This document shows, in pieces, positions 53,476 to 63,351 of a stretch of DNA of 64,000 nucleotides. A model generated the notes under the pieces. It had not been told where the DNA came from. It did no database searches and saw nothing but the letters and a program-made list of their open reading frames with translations. Each line of letters starts with the position of its first letter. Positions within the stretch are counted from its first letter, which is position 1. Source of the DNA: Streptomyces sp. SDr-06 (GTDB lineage: Bacteria > Actinomycetota > Actinomycetes > Streptomycetales > Streptomycetaceae); NCBI RefSeq assembly GCF_003324565.1, contig NZ_QOLA01000013.1, positions 1-64,000 of the forward strand, given 5' to 3'. A program made the translations under genes and the position numbers.

Positions 53476-54534
53476 CTACTTGTCGGGGCGTACGACGCCG
53501 AGGATCGGCATGGTGCCCGCTCCCGTGATCGTCACGTTCCGGCCGGGCCGGGGGGAGTGGACGATCGCGCCGTCGCCGATGTACATCCCGACGTGGGTCG
53601 CGTCGGCGAAGTAGATGATGAGGTCGCCGGGGCGCATGTCCTTGATCGCGACGTGCGGCAGCTGTGCCCACTGCTCCTGCGAGGTCCGCGGGATCGGGTG
53701 CCCGGCCGCGAGCCAGGCCTGCGAGGTGAGCCCCGAGCAGTCGAAGGTGTCGGGACCCGCGGCTCCCCAGACGTACGCCTTGCCGATCTGGTCGGTCGCG
53801 AACTTGACGGCCTTCTTGCCCTGCTCGCTCGCGCCGGCGTTGATCTCCTTCAGTATCCCCGTGCTCAGCCAGGCCGTCTGGGAGTCGAACTCCTTCTTCC
53901 GCTCCAGCTCGGCCAGGCGCTGCTTCTCCTGCTCCTTGAGCTGGGACTGGAGCTTCTCGGCCGCCGCGATCTTCTCGGTGATGTCCTTCTTCGCGGCTTC
54001 CTTCTTGACCCGGTTGTCCTCCAGGTTCTTCCACTGGGCGGTGGCGTCCTTGCTGTACGCCGCCAGGTCGGCCTGGGTGCGGTTCAGCTCGCCCAGCAGG
54101 CCCTGGGCCGCCTGCTGGCCCTGGCGCAGCGCGTCGGCTCCGTCGAGGAAGGTCTCGGGGTCGCCGCTGAGCATCATCTGCGCGCCGGGCGGCAGGCCGC
54201 CGTTGCGGTACTGCATCCGCGCGGTGGCGCCCGCCTGGTCCTTCAGGCGCTTGATCTTCTCCTGGCCCTTCACGATCTCCTGGGCCAGCTGGACGATCTG
54301 CGCGGACTGCTGCTTGGTCTGCTCCTCGGCGAGGTTGTACGCGTCGGTGGCGGTGGCCGCCTGGCGGTAGAGGTCGTCGATCTCCTTGCCCACCTCGTCC
54401 AGCGTCCGCGGCTGCGCCGGCGCCGTGGCCGACGCGTTGGGCGTCGGGTCGGCGAACGCCGTGCCCGGCGCGGCCAGCGCCGTCAAGGCGCACACCAAGG
54501 CGATCGCGGCCGCCAACCGGCGTTTCTTCAGCAC
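53476..54534 (-). CDS. secreted NlpC/P60 endopeptidase with coiled coil
   Basis: A 352-residue RipA-like enzyme has a signal peptide (VLKKRRLAAAIALVCALTAL), a long coiled coil of about 185 residues, and a C-terminal NlpC/P60 domain with Cys in TFDCSGLTSQAW and His in ATHVGMYIGDG. It cuts peptide stems in peptidoglycan, usually gated by the coiled coil. The start GTG at 54534 is preceded by GGAGGGGGAG. A 24-bp dyad lies upstream. Confidence 0.92.
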   Translation of the reverse strand: MLKKRRLAAAIALVCALTALAAPGTAFADPTPNASATAPAQPRTLDEVGKEIDDLYRQAATATDAYNLAEEQTKQQSAQIVQLAQEIVKGQEKIKRLKDQAGATARMQYRNGGLPPGAQMMLSGDPETFLDGADALRQGQQAAQGLLGELNRTQADLAAYSKDATAQWKNLEDNRVKKEAAKKDITEKIAAAEKLQSQLKEQEKQRLAELERKKEFDSQTAWLSTGILKEINAGASEQGKKAVKFATDQIGKAYVWGAAGPDTFDCSGLTSQAWLAAGHPIPRTSQEQWAQLPHVAIKDMRPGDLIIYFADATHVGMYIGDGAIVHSPRPGRNVTITGAGTMPILGVVRPDK

Positions 54535-54836
54535 TGTCAACTCCCCCTCCAGCCAACCCCGGCCCCACACCGGAACACCGGTCAGTCTGGATGTGATTTA
54601 CCGTCAGTAACATCACACCGTGTCCGCGATGCTGCCACGGCCTCCGTCAAAACGACAGAGGCGCAAGGGCACCGGAGCGGGCACATCCCCCTGCGCGTTC
54701 CTCCGCGCATCCCTCTCGTGTGACGAACGCGGAGCTCCACGCGTTCCACCGGCCACGGGAGTTCACTCGTACGACGACGCGAACAAGGCCCGCTGCGGCG
54801 CCGGTCGGAACGTGGGCCTTGGGCGCAACGGCGGGC
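54535..54836. other. 302-bp gap upstream of the endopeptidase gene
   Basis: The gap has no gene. An AT-richer dyad GTGATTTAC / GTAACATCAC (54593-54616, one-base bulge) contains TTAC-N5-GTAA and lies 59-82 bp before the start codon. No regulator is assigned. Confidence 0.45.
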
Positions 54837-55634
54837 TCAACGGGGCGCGAGCGCAGCCCAGTTCACCGTGATCTCACCCTGGCGCCAGCGCCGTACGCCG
54901 TCCACCACCGGCCAGTCGGCCGAGAGATCCCGTACGGACCTGATCCACCGCTGCCGCGCACCGAGCGAGGCGTACGGGGCGGCCGCCGCCCACGCCCGGT
55001 CGAAGTCCCGCAGGAAGGCGTGCACCGGCTCGCCCGGCACATTGCGGTGGATCAGCGCCTTCGGCAGCCGCTCGGCCAGGTCGGAGGGGCGCTCCAGGGA
55101 GCCGAGCCGGGTCGCGAAGGTCACGGTGCGCGGGCCCGAGCGGTCCAGGGCGACCCATACGTGGCGGCGCCCGATCTCGTCGCAGGTGCCCTCGACCAGC
55201 AGCCCGCCGGGCGCGAGCCGCGCGCACAGCCGGGCCCAGACGGCGGCCACCTCGGCCTCGTCGTACTGGCGCAGCACGTTGGCCGCGCGGATCAGCATCG
55301 GGGGCTCGGCCAGCGGCACCTCGAAGCCGCCGTGGCGGAAGGTGAGGCCCTCGCGCTCGTACGGCCGGGCGGCGGCGACCCGGGCCGGCTCGATCTCGAT
55401 GCCGACCACCGAGATGGCGGGGGCCGCGGTGCGCAGGCGCTGGAGCAGTTCCACCGCGGTCCAGGGGGCGGCCCCGTACCCGAGGTCGACGGCGACCGGG
55501 GCGGCCGCGCGGCGCAGCGCGGCCCCGTGTGCGTCGGCGATCCAGCGGTCCATGCGGCGCAGCCGGTTCGGGTTGGTGGTGCCGCGGGTGACGGTGCCGA
55601 CGGGGCGCTTCGCGGGCGGGGCGGGTGGAGCCAT
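54837..55634 (-). CDS. class I SAM-dependent methyltransferase
   Basis: The 265-residue enzyme has the SAM-binding motif [17 protein letters not shown] (about residues 49-65) and the acidic partner [14 protein letters not shown]. The substrate is unknown. TACCCT sits six bases before the ATG, suggesting a leaderless mRNA. The frame stays open far upstream across mshA but only in low-complexity antisense. The gene diverges from mshA. Confidence 0.88.
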   Translation of the reverse strand: MAPPAPPAKRPVGTVTRGTTNPNRLRRMDRWIADAHGAALRRAAAPVAVDLGYGAAPWTAVELLQRLRTAAPAISVVGIEIEPARVAAARPYEREGLTFRHGGFEVPLAEPPMLIRAANVLRQYDEAEVAAVWARLCARLAPGGLLVEGTCDEIGRRHVWVALDRSGPRTVTFATRLGSLERPSDLAERLPKALIHRNVPGEPVHAFLRDFDRAWAAAAPYASLGARQRWIRSVRDLSADWPVVDGVRRWRQGEITVNWAALAPR

Positions 55635-55777
55635 GGAACGAGGGTAGGCGCCGGGGCCGCCGCCCCGCCCCGCCCCGCCCACCTGCGGCGACGCCGCGCC
55701 GCCGGGTCCCGTCCCTCGACGACGGACGCCGCCCCGAAAAGGCCTGGCCGAGGGATCCGGCAACATTTTGGCAAAGT

Positions 55778-55804
55778 GGAAATGAAAGGGCGGATTCCGG
55801 TGTT
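55778..55804 (+). promoter_or_regulatory. SigR-like promoter of mshA
   Basis: GGAAA (55778-55782), a 19-bp spacer and GTT (55802-55804) are close to the SigR consensus GGAAT-N18/19-GTT. SigR control of mshA is reported in S. coelicolor as I recall. The site lies 77 bp upstream of the chosen start. Confidence 0.6.
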
Positions 55805-55880
55805 CGGGGCTTTGGAGGGGCGTGTTCGCGTGCCCGCTCCACGTCCGAAGGCAGTGCCCCGAGCCGAGGAGGGCCTCGAC

Positions 55881-57221
55881 GTGAGCCAGTACGTGTCCCG
55901 GTTCGCCGGCACCCTGGCGGGGCCGCCCAGGCTCCGGCTGCCCGGCGGCCACCGCAAGCCGCGCCGGGTCGCCATGCTCAGCGTGCACACCTCCCCGCTG
56001 CACCAGCCGGGGACGGGCGACGCGGGCGGCATGAACGTGTACATCGTCGAGCTCGCCAAGCGACTGGCCGCGATCAACATCGAGGTCGAGATCTTCACCC
56101 GGGCCACCACGGGCGGCCTCGCGCCCGCCGTGGAGATGGCGCCCGGGGTGCTCGTCCGGCACGTGGACGCGGGGCCCTACGAAGGGCTCGCCAAGGAGGA
56201 GCTGCCCGCCCAGCTCTGTGCCTTCACCCATGGCGTCATGCAGGCCTGGGCCCACCACCGGCCCGGCTACTACGACCTGGTCCACTCCCACTACTGGCTC
56301 TCGGGCCACGTGGGCTGGCTCGCCGCCGAACGCTGGGGGGTGCCGCTCGTCCATGCCATGCACACCATGGCCAAGGTCAAGAACGCGGCGCTCGCCGAGG
56401 GCGACACCCCGGAGCCGAGCGCGCGGGTCATCGGCGAGACGCAGATCGTGAACGCGGCGGACCGGCTGATCGCCAACACCGCCGAGGAGGCCGACGAACT
56501 CGTCCGCTTCTACGACGCCGACCCCGGCAAGGTCGCCGTCGTCCATCCCGGCGTCAACCTCGACCGCTTCCGCCCGGCGGACGGCAGGACCGCTGCCCGG
56601 GACCGGCTCGGGCTGCCGCGCGACGCGTTCATCCCGCTCTTCGCGGGCCGCATACAGCCGCTGAAGGCGCCGGACATCCTGCTGCGCGCGGCGGCCGAAC
56701 TCCTTGAGCGGGACCCCTCGCTGCGTACGCGGATGATCGTGCCGATCGTGGGCGGGCCGTCCGGGAGCGGCCTGGCCAAGCCGGAGGGGCTGCAGAAGCT
56801 GGCGGCCAAGCTCGGCATCAGTGACGTCGTACGGTTCAAGCCACCCGTCGGCCAGGACCGGCTCGCGGACTGGTTCCGGGCGGCGTCCGTCCTGGTCATG
56901 CCCTCGTACAGCGAGTCGTTCGGGCTGGTCGCGATCGAGGCGCAGGCGGCCGGCACGCCGGTGGTCGCGGCGTCGGTCGGCGGCCTGCCGGTGGCGGTGC
57001 GGGACGGCTCGACCGGCTTCCTGGTGCGGGGCCACGACCCGAAGGACTACGCGAGCGCGCTGCACCGCTTCGTGCGGGACCCCGAGCTGGTCCGGCGGAT
57101 GGGCGACGCGGCCGCCCGGCACGCCCAGTCCTTCGGCTGGGGCACGGCCGCCGCGGCGACGGCGGACGTGTACACGGCGGCGATGCAGGAGCACCGGCGG
57201 CGGGTGCGCTCGCACGGCTGA
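55881..57221 (+). CDS. mshA: D-inositol-3-phosphate glycosyltransferase MshA
   Basis: The 446-residue GT-B enzyme begins (as GTG) [12 protein letters not shown], followed by [20 protein letters not shown], the nucleotide-sugar loop [12 protein letters not shown] and the acidic [13 protein letters not shown]. It joins UDP-GlcNAc to inositol phosphate, the first step of mycothiol synthesis. The start at 55881 follows GAGGAGGG and matches known MshA openings; an ATG at 55782 lies within the putative promoter. YbjN follows 43 bp later. Confidence 0.95.
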   Translation: MSQYVSRFAGTLAGPPRLRLPGGHRKPRRVAMLSVHTSPLHQPGTGDAGGMNVYIVELAKRLAAINIEVEIFTRATTGGLAPAVEMAPGVLVRHVDAGPYEGLAKEELPAQLCAFTHGVMQAWAHHRPGYYDLVHSHYWLSGHVGWLAAERWGVPLVHAMHTMAKVKNAALAEGDTPEPSARVIGETQIVNAADRLIANTAEEADELVRFYDADPGKVAVVHPGVNLDRFRPADGRTAARDRLGLPRDAFIPLFAGRIQPLKAPDILLRAAAELLERDPSLRTRMIVPIVGGPSGSGLAKPEGLQKLAAKLGISDVVRFKPPVGQDRLADWFRAASVLVMPSYSESFGLVAIEAQAAGTPVVAASVGGLPVAVRDGSTGFLVRGHDPKDYASALHRFVRDPELVRRMGDAAARHAQSFGWGTAAAATADVYTAAMQEHRRRVRSHG

Positions 57222-57264
57222 GGCGGCTCCGGCCGGGCCGGGGGGCTTCGCGTAGGCTCGCGTC

Positions 57265-57768
57265 ATGGCTGACGTGCGGCAGGTCATCGAAGCGGCTCTC
57301 AAGGACGCGGAGCTCTCGTGGGAGTCCCCGGAGCCCGGAACGTATGTCCTGACCCTGCCGGGCACACGCAAGCTCTCGACCACCTGCTCGCTGCGGGTCG
57401 GCCGCCACTCCCTCTCCGTGAACGCCTTCGTGGTGCGCCATCCCGACGAGAACGAGCCGGCCGTCCACCGCTGGCTCCTCGAACGCAACCTCCGCCTGTA
57501 CGGGGTGAGTTACGCGGTCGACCAGCTCGGGGACGTGTACCTGGCGGGCAAGCTCCCGCTCTCCTCCGTCACCCCGGACGAACTCGACCGGCTGCTCGGG
57601 GTCGTCCTGGAGGAGGCGGACGGCGCCTTCAACACCCTGCTTGAGCTGGGGTTCGCCTCCGCCATCAAGCGGGAGTACGCATGGCGGGTGTCGCGGGGCG
57701 AGTCCACGCGGAACCTGGAGGCGTTCGGGCGGCTGACGGGCGGGGCGGAGCAGACCCCCCGCCCGTGA
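57265..57768 (+). CDS. YbjN-domain protein
   Basis: A 167-residue protein with the YbjN/T3SS-chaperone-like fold (VIEAALKDAELSWESPEPG, LERNLRLYGVSYAVDQLGDV). YbjN genes follow mshA in Streptomyces. TAGGCT six bases before the ATG suggests leaderless transcription. Function unclear; in E. coli YbjN affects motility and stress. Confidence 0.88.
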   Translation: MADVRQVIEAALKDAELSWESPEPGTYVLTLPGTRKLSTTCSLRVGRHSLSVNAFVVRHPDENEPAVHRWLLERNLRLYGVSYAVDQLGDVYLAGKLPLSSVTPDELDRLLGVVLEEADGAFNTLLELGFASAIKREYAWRVSRGESTRNLEAFGRLTGGAEQTPRP

Positions 57769-57787
57769 GCGCGGGCCGCCCGCCCCT

Positions 57788-57831
57788 TCACACCGCCGAA
57801 TCCGCGCGCTCCCTCACACCGCCGAATCCGC
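57788..57831. repeat. 26-bp tandem duplication at the MFS gene end
   Basis: TCACACCGCCGAATCCGC occurs at 57788-57805 and again at 57814-57831. The second copy contains the stop and last residues (ADSAV) of the MFS gene; the first copy repeats them beyond the stop. Confidence 0.8.
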
Positions 57832-59091
57832 CCGGACCTCGACCCGCCCGGCAGCCGTGTCCGCGTTCTGCTCCCCGGCCGACGGCTGGTCCGGGGACAG
57901 GCCGCGCATCAGGAGCCAGTACCCCAGGGCCGCCGCCGTACCCAGGACCGCGCACGCCGCCCACAGCCACTGACCGCCGAAGTGGTCGATCACGTACCCC
58001 GACATCAGCGGAGCGACCAGTGCCGCCACCGACCACGACATCGTGTAGACGCCCTGGTAGCGCCCCCGGCCGTGGACGGGGGAGAGGCGGACCACCAGGC
58101 CTGTCTGGGTGGGGGCGTTGACGATCTCCGCCAGGGTCCAGACGCAGATCGTCAGGGCGTACACCGCGACCGAACCCGCGAACGCCGTCAGGCCGAAGCC
58201 GTAGCCCGCGAGCAGCGCCGAGACGATCAGCAGGCGGCGCGGGTCGCGGTGCTGGATGAAGCGGGTGATGGGGATCTGCACCGCCACGATGAGGACGCCG
58301 TTCACCGCGATCGCCAGGCCGAAGTCCGCGCTGGAGAAGCCGTCCGTGCCCATCGCGACCGGCAGTCCCACGTAACCCTGCTGGAAGATCAGGGAGATGA
58401 GGAAGGACAGGCCGACCACGCCCATGAACCGGCCGTCCCTCAGCACCGTGCCGATGCCGATCGGCGGTTCGGCCGCCTTCTCCACCGCGGTCCGCACGGG
58501 GCGGGACTCCGGCAGCTTGAGGAACACCACGATCGCGCAGACCAGCGTGAGCGTCGCCTCGCCGAGGAAGCCCGCCAGGTAGCTGTACTGCGCGATGAAG
58601 CCCGCCGTCGTCGACGAGACGGCGAAACCCAGGTTGATGGCCCAGTAGTTGAGGGAGAACGCGCGGACGCGGTCCTCGGGCTTCACGATGTCCGCCATCA
58701 TCGCCTGCACCGCGGGCCGCGACGCGTTGCTCGCCATGCCGACGAGGAAGGCCACCCCCGCGATCGCCACCGGATCCGTCATGAAGCCGAGCAGCGCGAC
58801 CGAGAAGGCCGTCGAGGTCTGGGCGATGACGAGGGTGGGGCGGCGGCCGAGCCGGTCGGTCATGATGCCGCCGCCGATCGACGAGACGACCCCGCCGAGC
58901 CCGTGCAGGGAGGCCACAAGTCCCGCGTACGAGGCCGAATAGCCCCGGTCCAGGGTGAGGTAGAGCGCCATGAAAGTGGCGACGAAAGCCCCGAGCCGGT
59001 TGATCAGCGTGCTGGTCCACAGCCACCAGAACTCTCGGGGCAGACCCGAGACGGACTCTCGTGCGGCGCGCCTCAGACGGTCGACGGACAT
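57814..59091 (-). CDS. MFS transporter
   Basis: The 425-residue protein has twelve membrane helices and the MFS loop motif GGGIMTDRLGRRPTLV (about residues 72-87), as in drug:proton antiporters. The substrate is unknown. Both ends are intact. It ends at the tandem duplication and diverges from gpm. Confidence 0.9.
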   Translation of the reverse strand: MSVDRLRRAARESVSGLPREFWWLWTSTLINRLGAFVATFMALYLTLDRGYSASYAGLVASLHGLGGVVSSIGGGIMTDRLGRRPTLVIAQTSTAFSVALLGFMTDPVAIAGVAFLVGMASNASRPAVQAMMADIVKPEDRVRAFSLNYWAINLGFAVSSTTAGFIAQYSYLAGFLGEATLTLVCAIVVFLKLPESRPVRTAVEKAAEPPIGIGTVLRDGRFMGVVGLSFLISLIFQQGYVGLPVAMGTDGFSSADFGLAIAVNGVLIVAVQIPITRFIQHRDPRRLLIVSALLAGYGFGLTAFAGSVAVYALTICVWTLAEIVNAPTQTGLVVRLSPVHGRGRYQGVYTMSWSVAALVAPLMSGYVIDHFGGQWLWAACAVLGTAAALGYWLLMRGLSPDQPSAGEQNADTAAGRVEVRADSAV

Positions 59092-59264
59092 GCGGCTTCC
59101 CCCGGAACTGTGTCACTCGCGTAAGTGGTGCTGCTGATGGCCGCACGTTACAAGTGGCCCGTTCCCGGGGGCCACTGAATTGACGGCGTCCGTCAATCGA
59201 GACGGGTCGGGACCTGTGTCCCCGCGCGCGCGGGGGCCGCGGAACGTCGATTAGGCTCGGACGC

Positions 59265-60026
59265 ATGGCCGACGCACCGTACAAGCTGATCCTCCTCCGC
59301 CACGGCGAGAGCGAGTGGAACGAGAAGAACCTGTTCACCGGGTGGGTGGACGTCAACCTCACCCCGAAGGGCGAGAAGGAGGCGGCGCGCGGCGGTGAGC
59401 TGCTCAAGGACGCCGGCCTGCTCCCCGACGTGCTGCACACCTCCCTCCAGAAGCGCGCCATCCGCACCGCCCAGCTCGCGCTGGAGTCCGCGGACCGCCA
59501 CTGGATCCCGGTGCACCGCAGCTGGCGCCTGAACGAGCGCCACTACGGCGCCCTCCAGGGCAAGGACAAGGCGCAGACGCTCGCCGAGTTCGGCGAGGAG
59601 CAGTTCATGCTGTGGCGCCGCTCGTACGACACCCCGCCGCCCGCCCTCGAGGACGGCACGGAGTTCTCGCAGAGCGACGACGCCCGATACGCGACGATCC
59701 CGCCGGAGCTGCGCCCGCGGACCGAGTGCCTCAAGGACGTCGTCACGCGCATGCTGCCGTACTGGTACGACGGCATCGTCCCCGACCTGCTCGACGGCAA
59801 GACCGTCCTGATCGCCGCCCACGGCAACTCGCTGCGCGCGCTGGTCAAGCACCTCGACGGCATCTCGGACGCCGACATCGCGGGCCTGAACATCCCGACC
59901 GGCATCCCGCTCGTGTACGAGCTCGACGCCGACTTCAAGCCGGTCAAGCCGGGCGGCACCTACCTGGACCCCGACGCGGCCGCCGCCGCGATCGAGGCCG
60001 TGAAGAACCAGGGCAAGAAGAAGTAA
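59265..60026 (+). CDS. gpmA: 2,3-bisphosphoglycerate-dependent phosphoglycerate mutase
   Basis: The 253-residue glycolytic enzyme has [18 protein letters not shown] with the catalytic His, and the second His in [12 protein letters not shown]. It interconverts 3- and 2-phosphoglycerate. TAGGCT seven bases before the ATG predicts a leaderless mRNA. A nested hairpin terminates it. Confidence 0.96.
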   Translation: MADAPYKLILLRHGESEWNEKNLFTGWVDVNLTPKGEKEAARGGELLKDAGLLPDVLHTSLQKRAIRTAQLALESADRHWIPVHRSWRLNERHYGALQGKDKAQTLAEFGEEQFMLWRRSYDTPPPALEDGTEFSQSDDARYATIPPELRPRTECLKDVVTRMLPYWYDGIVPDLLDGKTVLIAAHGNSLRALVKHLDGISDADIAGLNIPTGIPLVYELDADFKPVKPGGTYLDPDAAAAAIEAVKNQGKKK

Positions 60027-60055
60027 CGCCCCGGTACGCCCCGACGTGCCCCACG

Positions 60056-60091
60056 CCCCCCGCCTGCGGTTTTCCGCGGTGCGGGGGGTTT
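60056..60091 (+). terminator. gpm terminator with nested stem
   Basis: Outer stem CCCCCCGC / GCGGGGGG (60056-60063, 60081-60088) contains an inner GCGG-TTTT-CCGC stem, followed by TTTCG. It lies 29 bp after gpm. Confidence 0.75.
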
Positions 60092-60255
60092 CGCGTTACG
60101 CACCGTAGTGGGCCGCACCCTCTCCGGTCGCCATCTGCGCGCACCGTGGATAGCCTCGAAAGGCGCATTTCGCCCACCGCGAGCACCTACCCCTTCCGGC
60201 TCCGGGCGGCGAACCGCGCATCACCTGGGGGAGTCCGCCAAGACAGGAGACCAAC

Positions 60256-60681
60256 GTGAAAGCCACCCTGCGCAGCCGTTGTGCCCGGACGTTCGCGGCC
60301 GGTGCGCTGTCCGCCGCCCTGCTGACCGCCGGCGCGGCCGGCACCGTCGCCTCGGCCGCCACCAGCGCCAAGCCGAGCCCGTCCGCGTCCGCGTCCGCTT
60401 CCAAGTCGACCGCCTCGATCACCGTGAAGGCGACGCCGACGTCGGTGAAGGCCGGCGACAAGGTGACGTTCACCGGCCGCACCAAGGGCATGCCCATAGG
60501 CAGCAAGCTCGTGCTGCAGCACAAGAAGGGCAACAAGTGGACGACCCTGCAGGCCAGCACCACGGTCAAGCAGGGCAGCAGCTACTCGCTCGACGCCAAG
60601 CTCAACGACAAGGGCAAGCAGGAGCTGCGGGTCAAGTACGACGAGGTCACCTCGCCGACGGTCACCGTCACGGTGAAGTGA
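60256..60681 (+). CDS. small secreted Ig-like protein
   Basis: A 141-residue exported protein has a signal peptide (residues 1-34, LLTAGAAGTVASAA), a Ser/Ala/Lys spacer (PSPSASASASKSTAS) and one beta-sandwich domain (TVKATPTSVKAGDKVTFTGR). Such domains are common on secreted Streptomyces proteins and bind or spacer other parts. Start codon GTG at 60256, with AGGAGA upstream. Function unknown. Confidence 0.82.
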   Translation: MKATLRSRCARTFAAGALSAALLTAGAAGTVASAATSAKPSPSASASASKSTASITVKATPTSVKAGDKVTFTGRTKGMPIGSKLVLQHKKGNKWTTLQASTTVKQGSSYSLDAKLNDKGKQELRVKYDEVTSPTVTVTVK

Positions 60682-60736
60682 CCCGGTCGAAACCTTGAGG
60701 CCCTGAGGCCCCTGAGGTCATGAGGCCCCTGAGGTC

Positions 60737-60780
60737 ATGAGGAAGGGCCCCGCCCGACCGTGGGCGGGGCCCTTCCTCAT
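60737..60780. terminator. 19-bp perfect bidirectional terminator
   Basis: A 19-bp perfect stem (60737-60755 with 60762-60780, loop GACCGT) starts ATGAGGAAGGGCCCC. It lies between the convergent secreted protein and cysteine-rich peptide genes. It is preceded by direct repeats of GAGGCCCCTGAGGTCAT. Confidence 0.9.
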
Positions 60781-60790
60781 GCTCAAAACA

Positions 60791-60958
60791 GCGCGTTCAG
60801 CCGCCGCACTGGCAGGGTGCGCCCGACTGGCAGCCGCAGCCGCAGCCCGAGCCGCAGCCGCAGGCGCCGATCAGGCGCGTTCAGCCGCCGCACTGGCAGG
60901 GTGCGCCCGACTGGCAGCCGCAGCCGCAGCCCGAGCCGCAGCCGCAGGCGCCGATCAG
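60791..60958. repeat. perfect 84-bp tandem duplication
   Basis: Copy 1 is 60791-60874 and copy 2 is 60875-60958; each begins GCGCGTTCAGCCGCCGCACT and ends CCGATCAG, identical throughout. Copy 2 encodes the last 26 codons of the cysteine-rich peptide and its stop; copy 1 lies beyond the stop. The length is a multiple of three. Confidence 0.95.
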
Positions 60959-61030
60959 GGGCAGCCGGACCACTTCGACGGGGGTGACGGGTGCTTCCTG
61001 CCGCGGTTCGGTCGTGGGCGAATCGGCCAT
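60881..61030 (-). CDS. 49-residue Cys/Gly-rich peptide
   Basis: The peptide begins MADSPTTEPRQEAPVTPVEV and ends in a tail of alternating Gly and Cys with seven Cys in about 20 residues (GACGCGSGCGCG... CQCGG). Such a tail could bind metal, in the manner of metallothionein. The start at 61030 has GGGAGGGACC-like sequence before it. An exact 84-bp duplication covers the 3' end. It is next to phoU. Function unknown; a short RiPP-type precursor is possible but no modification genes are near. Confidence 0.7.
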   Translation of the reverse strand: MADSPTTEPRQEAPVTPVEVVRLPLIGACGCGSGCGCGCQSGAPCQCGG

Positions 61031-61194
61031 GGGTCCCTCCCGGGGGTAGGCAGACGCAAGGAGCCTTCGCTCATTGCATGCCCACGGGAGCGGGCGCGTC
61101 AACGGCGCATGCGTGCAAGCCTGTTGGAGCTCCGGGCCGGTCGGCGCGGGCGGGCGCGTTCAGCCGCGTACGGCCGCACCCGCCGCCCCCGGGG

Positions 61195-61872
61195 TCAGGC
61201 CCCCTCGACCTGCGGGGCCGCCTGGAGCTCGTCGGCGTGTTCGCCGGTGACCAGGTAGACCACGCGCTTGGCGACGGACACCGCGTGGTCCGCGAAGCGC
61301 TCGTAGTAGCGGCCGAGCAGGGTCACGTCCACCGCGGTCTCGATGCCGTGCTTCCAGCGGTCGTCCATCAGGTGCTGGAAGAGCGTGCGGTGCAGCAGGT
61401 CCATCTCGTCGTCGTCCTGCTCCAGCTGGAGGGCCAGGTCGACGTCCTTGGTGATGATGACCTCGGCGGCCTTCGCCATCAGGCGCTGGGCGAGCTGGCC
61501 CATCTCCAGGATGGTGGCGTGCAGGTCGTGCGGCACGGCGCGCTCCGGATAGCGCAGCCGGGTCAGCTTGGCCACGTGCTGGGCGAGGTCGCCCGAGCGC
61601 TCCAGGTCGGCGCTCATGCGCAGGGAGGTCACCACGATGCGCAGATCGGTGGCGACCGGCTGCTGGCGGGCCAGCAGGGCTATGGCCCTGGCCTCCAGGT
61701 CGTGCTGGAGATCGTCGACCTTCTGGTCGGCCGCGATCACGCTCTCGGCGAGCTTCAGGTCGGCGTCGAGCATGGCCGTGGTGGCGCGCCCGATCGCCGA
61801 CCCGACAAGGCGGGCCATTTCGACCAGGCCCTCGCCGATCGAGTCAAGTTCCTCGTGGTACGCGTCCCGCAT
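61195..61872 (-). CDS. phoU: phosphate signalling protein PhoU
   Basis: A 225-residue all-helical protein made of two PhoU repeats (MRDAYHEELDSIGEGLVEMA; RYYERFADHAVSVAKRVVYL). It moderates PhoR and Pst activity. It diverges from phoR, with a PHO box between them, so PhoP is expected to control both. It corresponds to SCO4228 from memory. Confidence 0.95.
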   Translation of the reverse strand: MRDAYHEELDSIGEGLVEMARLVGSAIGRATTAMLDADLKLAESVIAADQKVDDLQHDLEARAIALLARQQPVATDLRIVVTSLRMSADLERSGDLAQHVAKLTRLRYPERAVPHDLHATILEMGQLAQRLMAKAAEVIITKDVDLALQLEQDDDEMDLLHRTLFQHLMDDRWKHGIETAVDVTLLGRYYERFADHAVSVAKRVVYLVTGEHADELQAAPQVEGA

Positions 61873-61940
61873 GGGTGTCCCTCTCTACAACGTCTCCGGG
61901 GGCCGGGGGTGCCTGTGAACCCCACGCTCCCACGTTCCGT

Positions 61941-61997
61941 CCGTTACGCGTCCGATTCGGCCATAGGAAGTGAACCGTCCCTATCACCTCGGTGAAC
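61941..61997 (-). promoter_or_regulatory. PHO box and phoU promoter
   Basis: On the minus strand three 11-bp units stand in a row: GTTCACCGAGG, TGATAGGGACG and GTTCACTTCCT (61965-61997). The first and third match the PhoP consensus well. A TAACGG -10 candidate (61941-61946) follows 18 bp later toward phoU. Confidence 0.85.
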
Positions 61998-62058
61998 TCT
62001 GGGCGACGAACGTTCGAGCGGCCACCCATTTGGCTGGGAGAGTGTCGGCGCGGCCGCA

Positions 62059-62064
62059 TAACCT
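62059..62064 (+). promoter_or_regulatory. phoR -10 box (leaderless)
   Basis: TAACCT ends seven bases before the phoR ATG. The PHO box lies 62-94 bp upstream on the other side of the gap. Confidence 0.55.
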
Positions 62065-62070
62065 GGGTGC

Positions 62071-63347
<1,277 letters not shown>

Positions 63348-63351
<4 letters not shown>

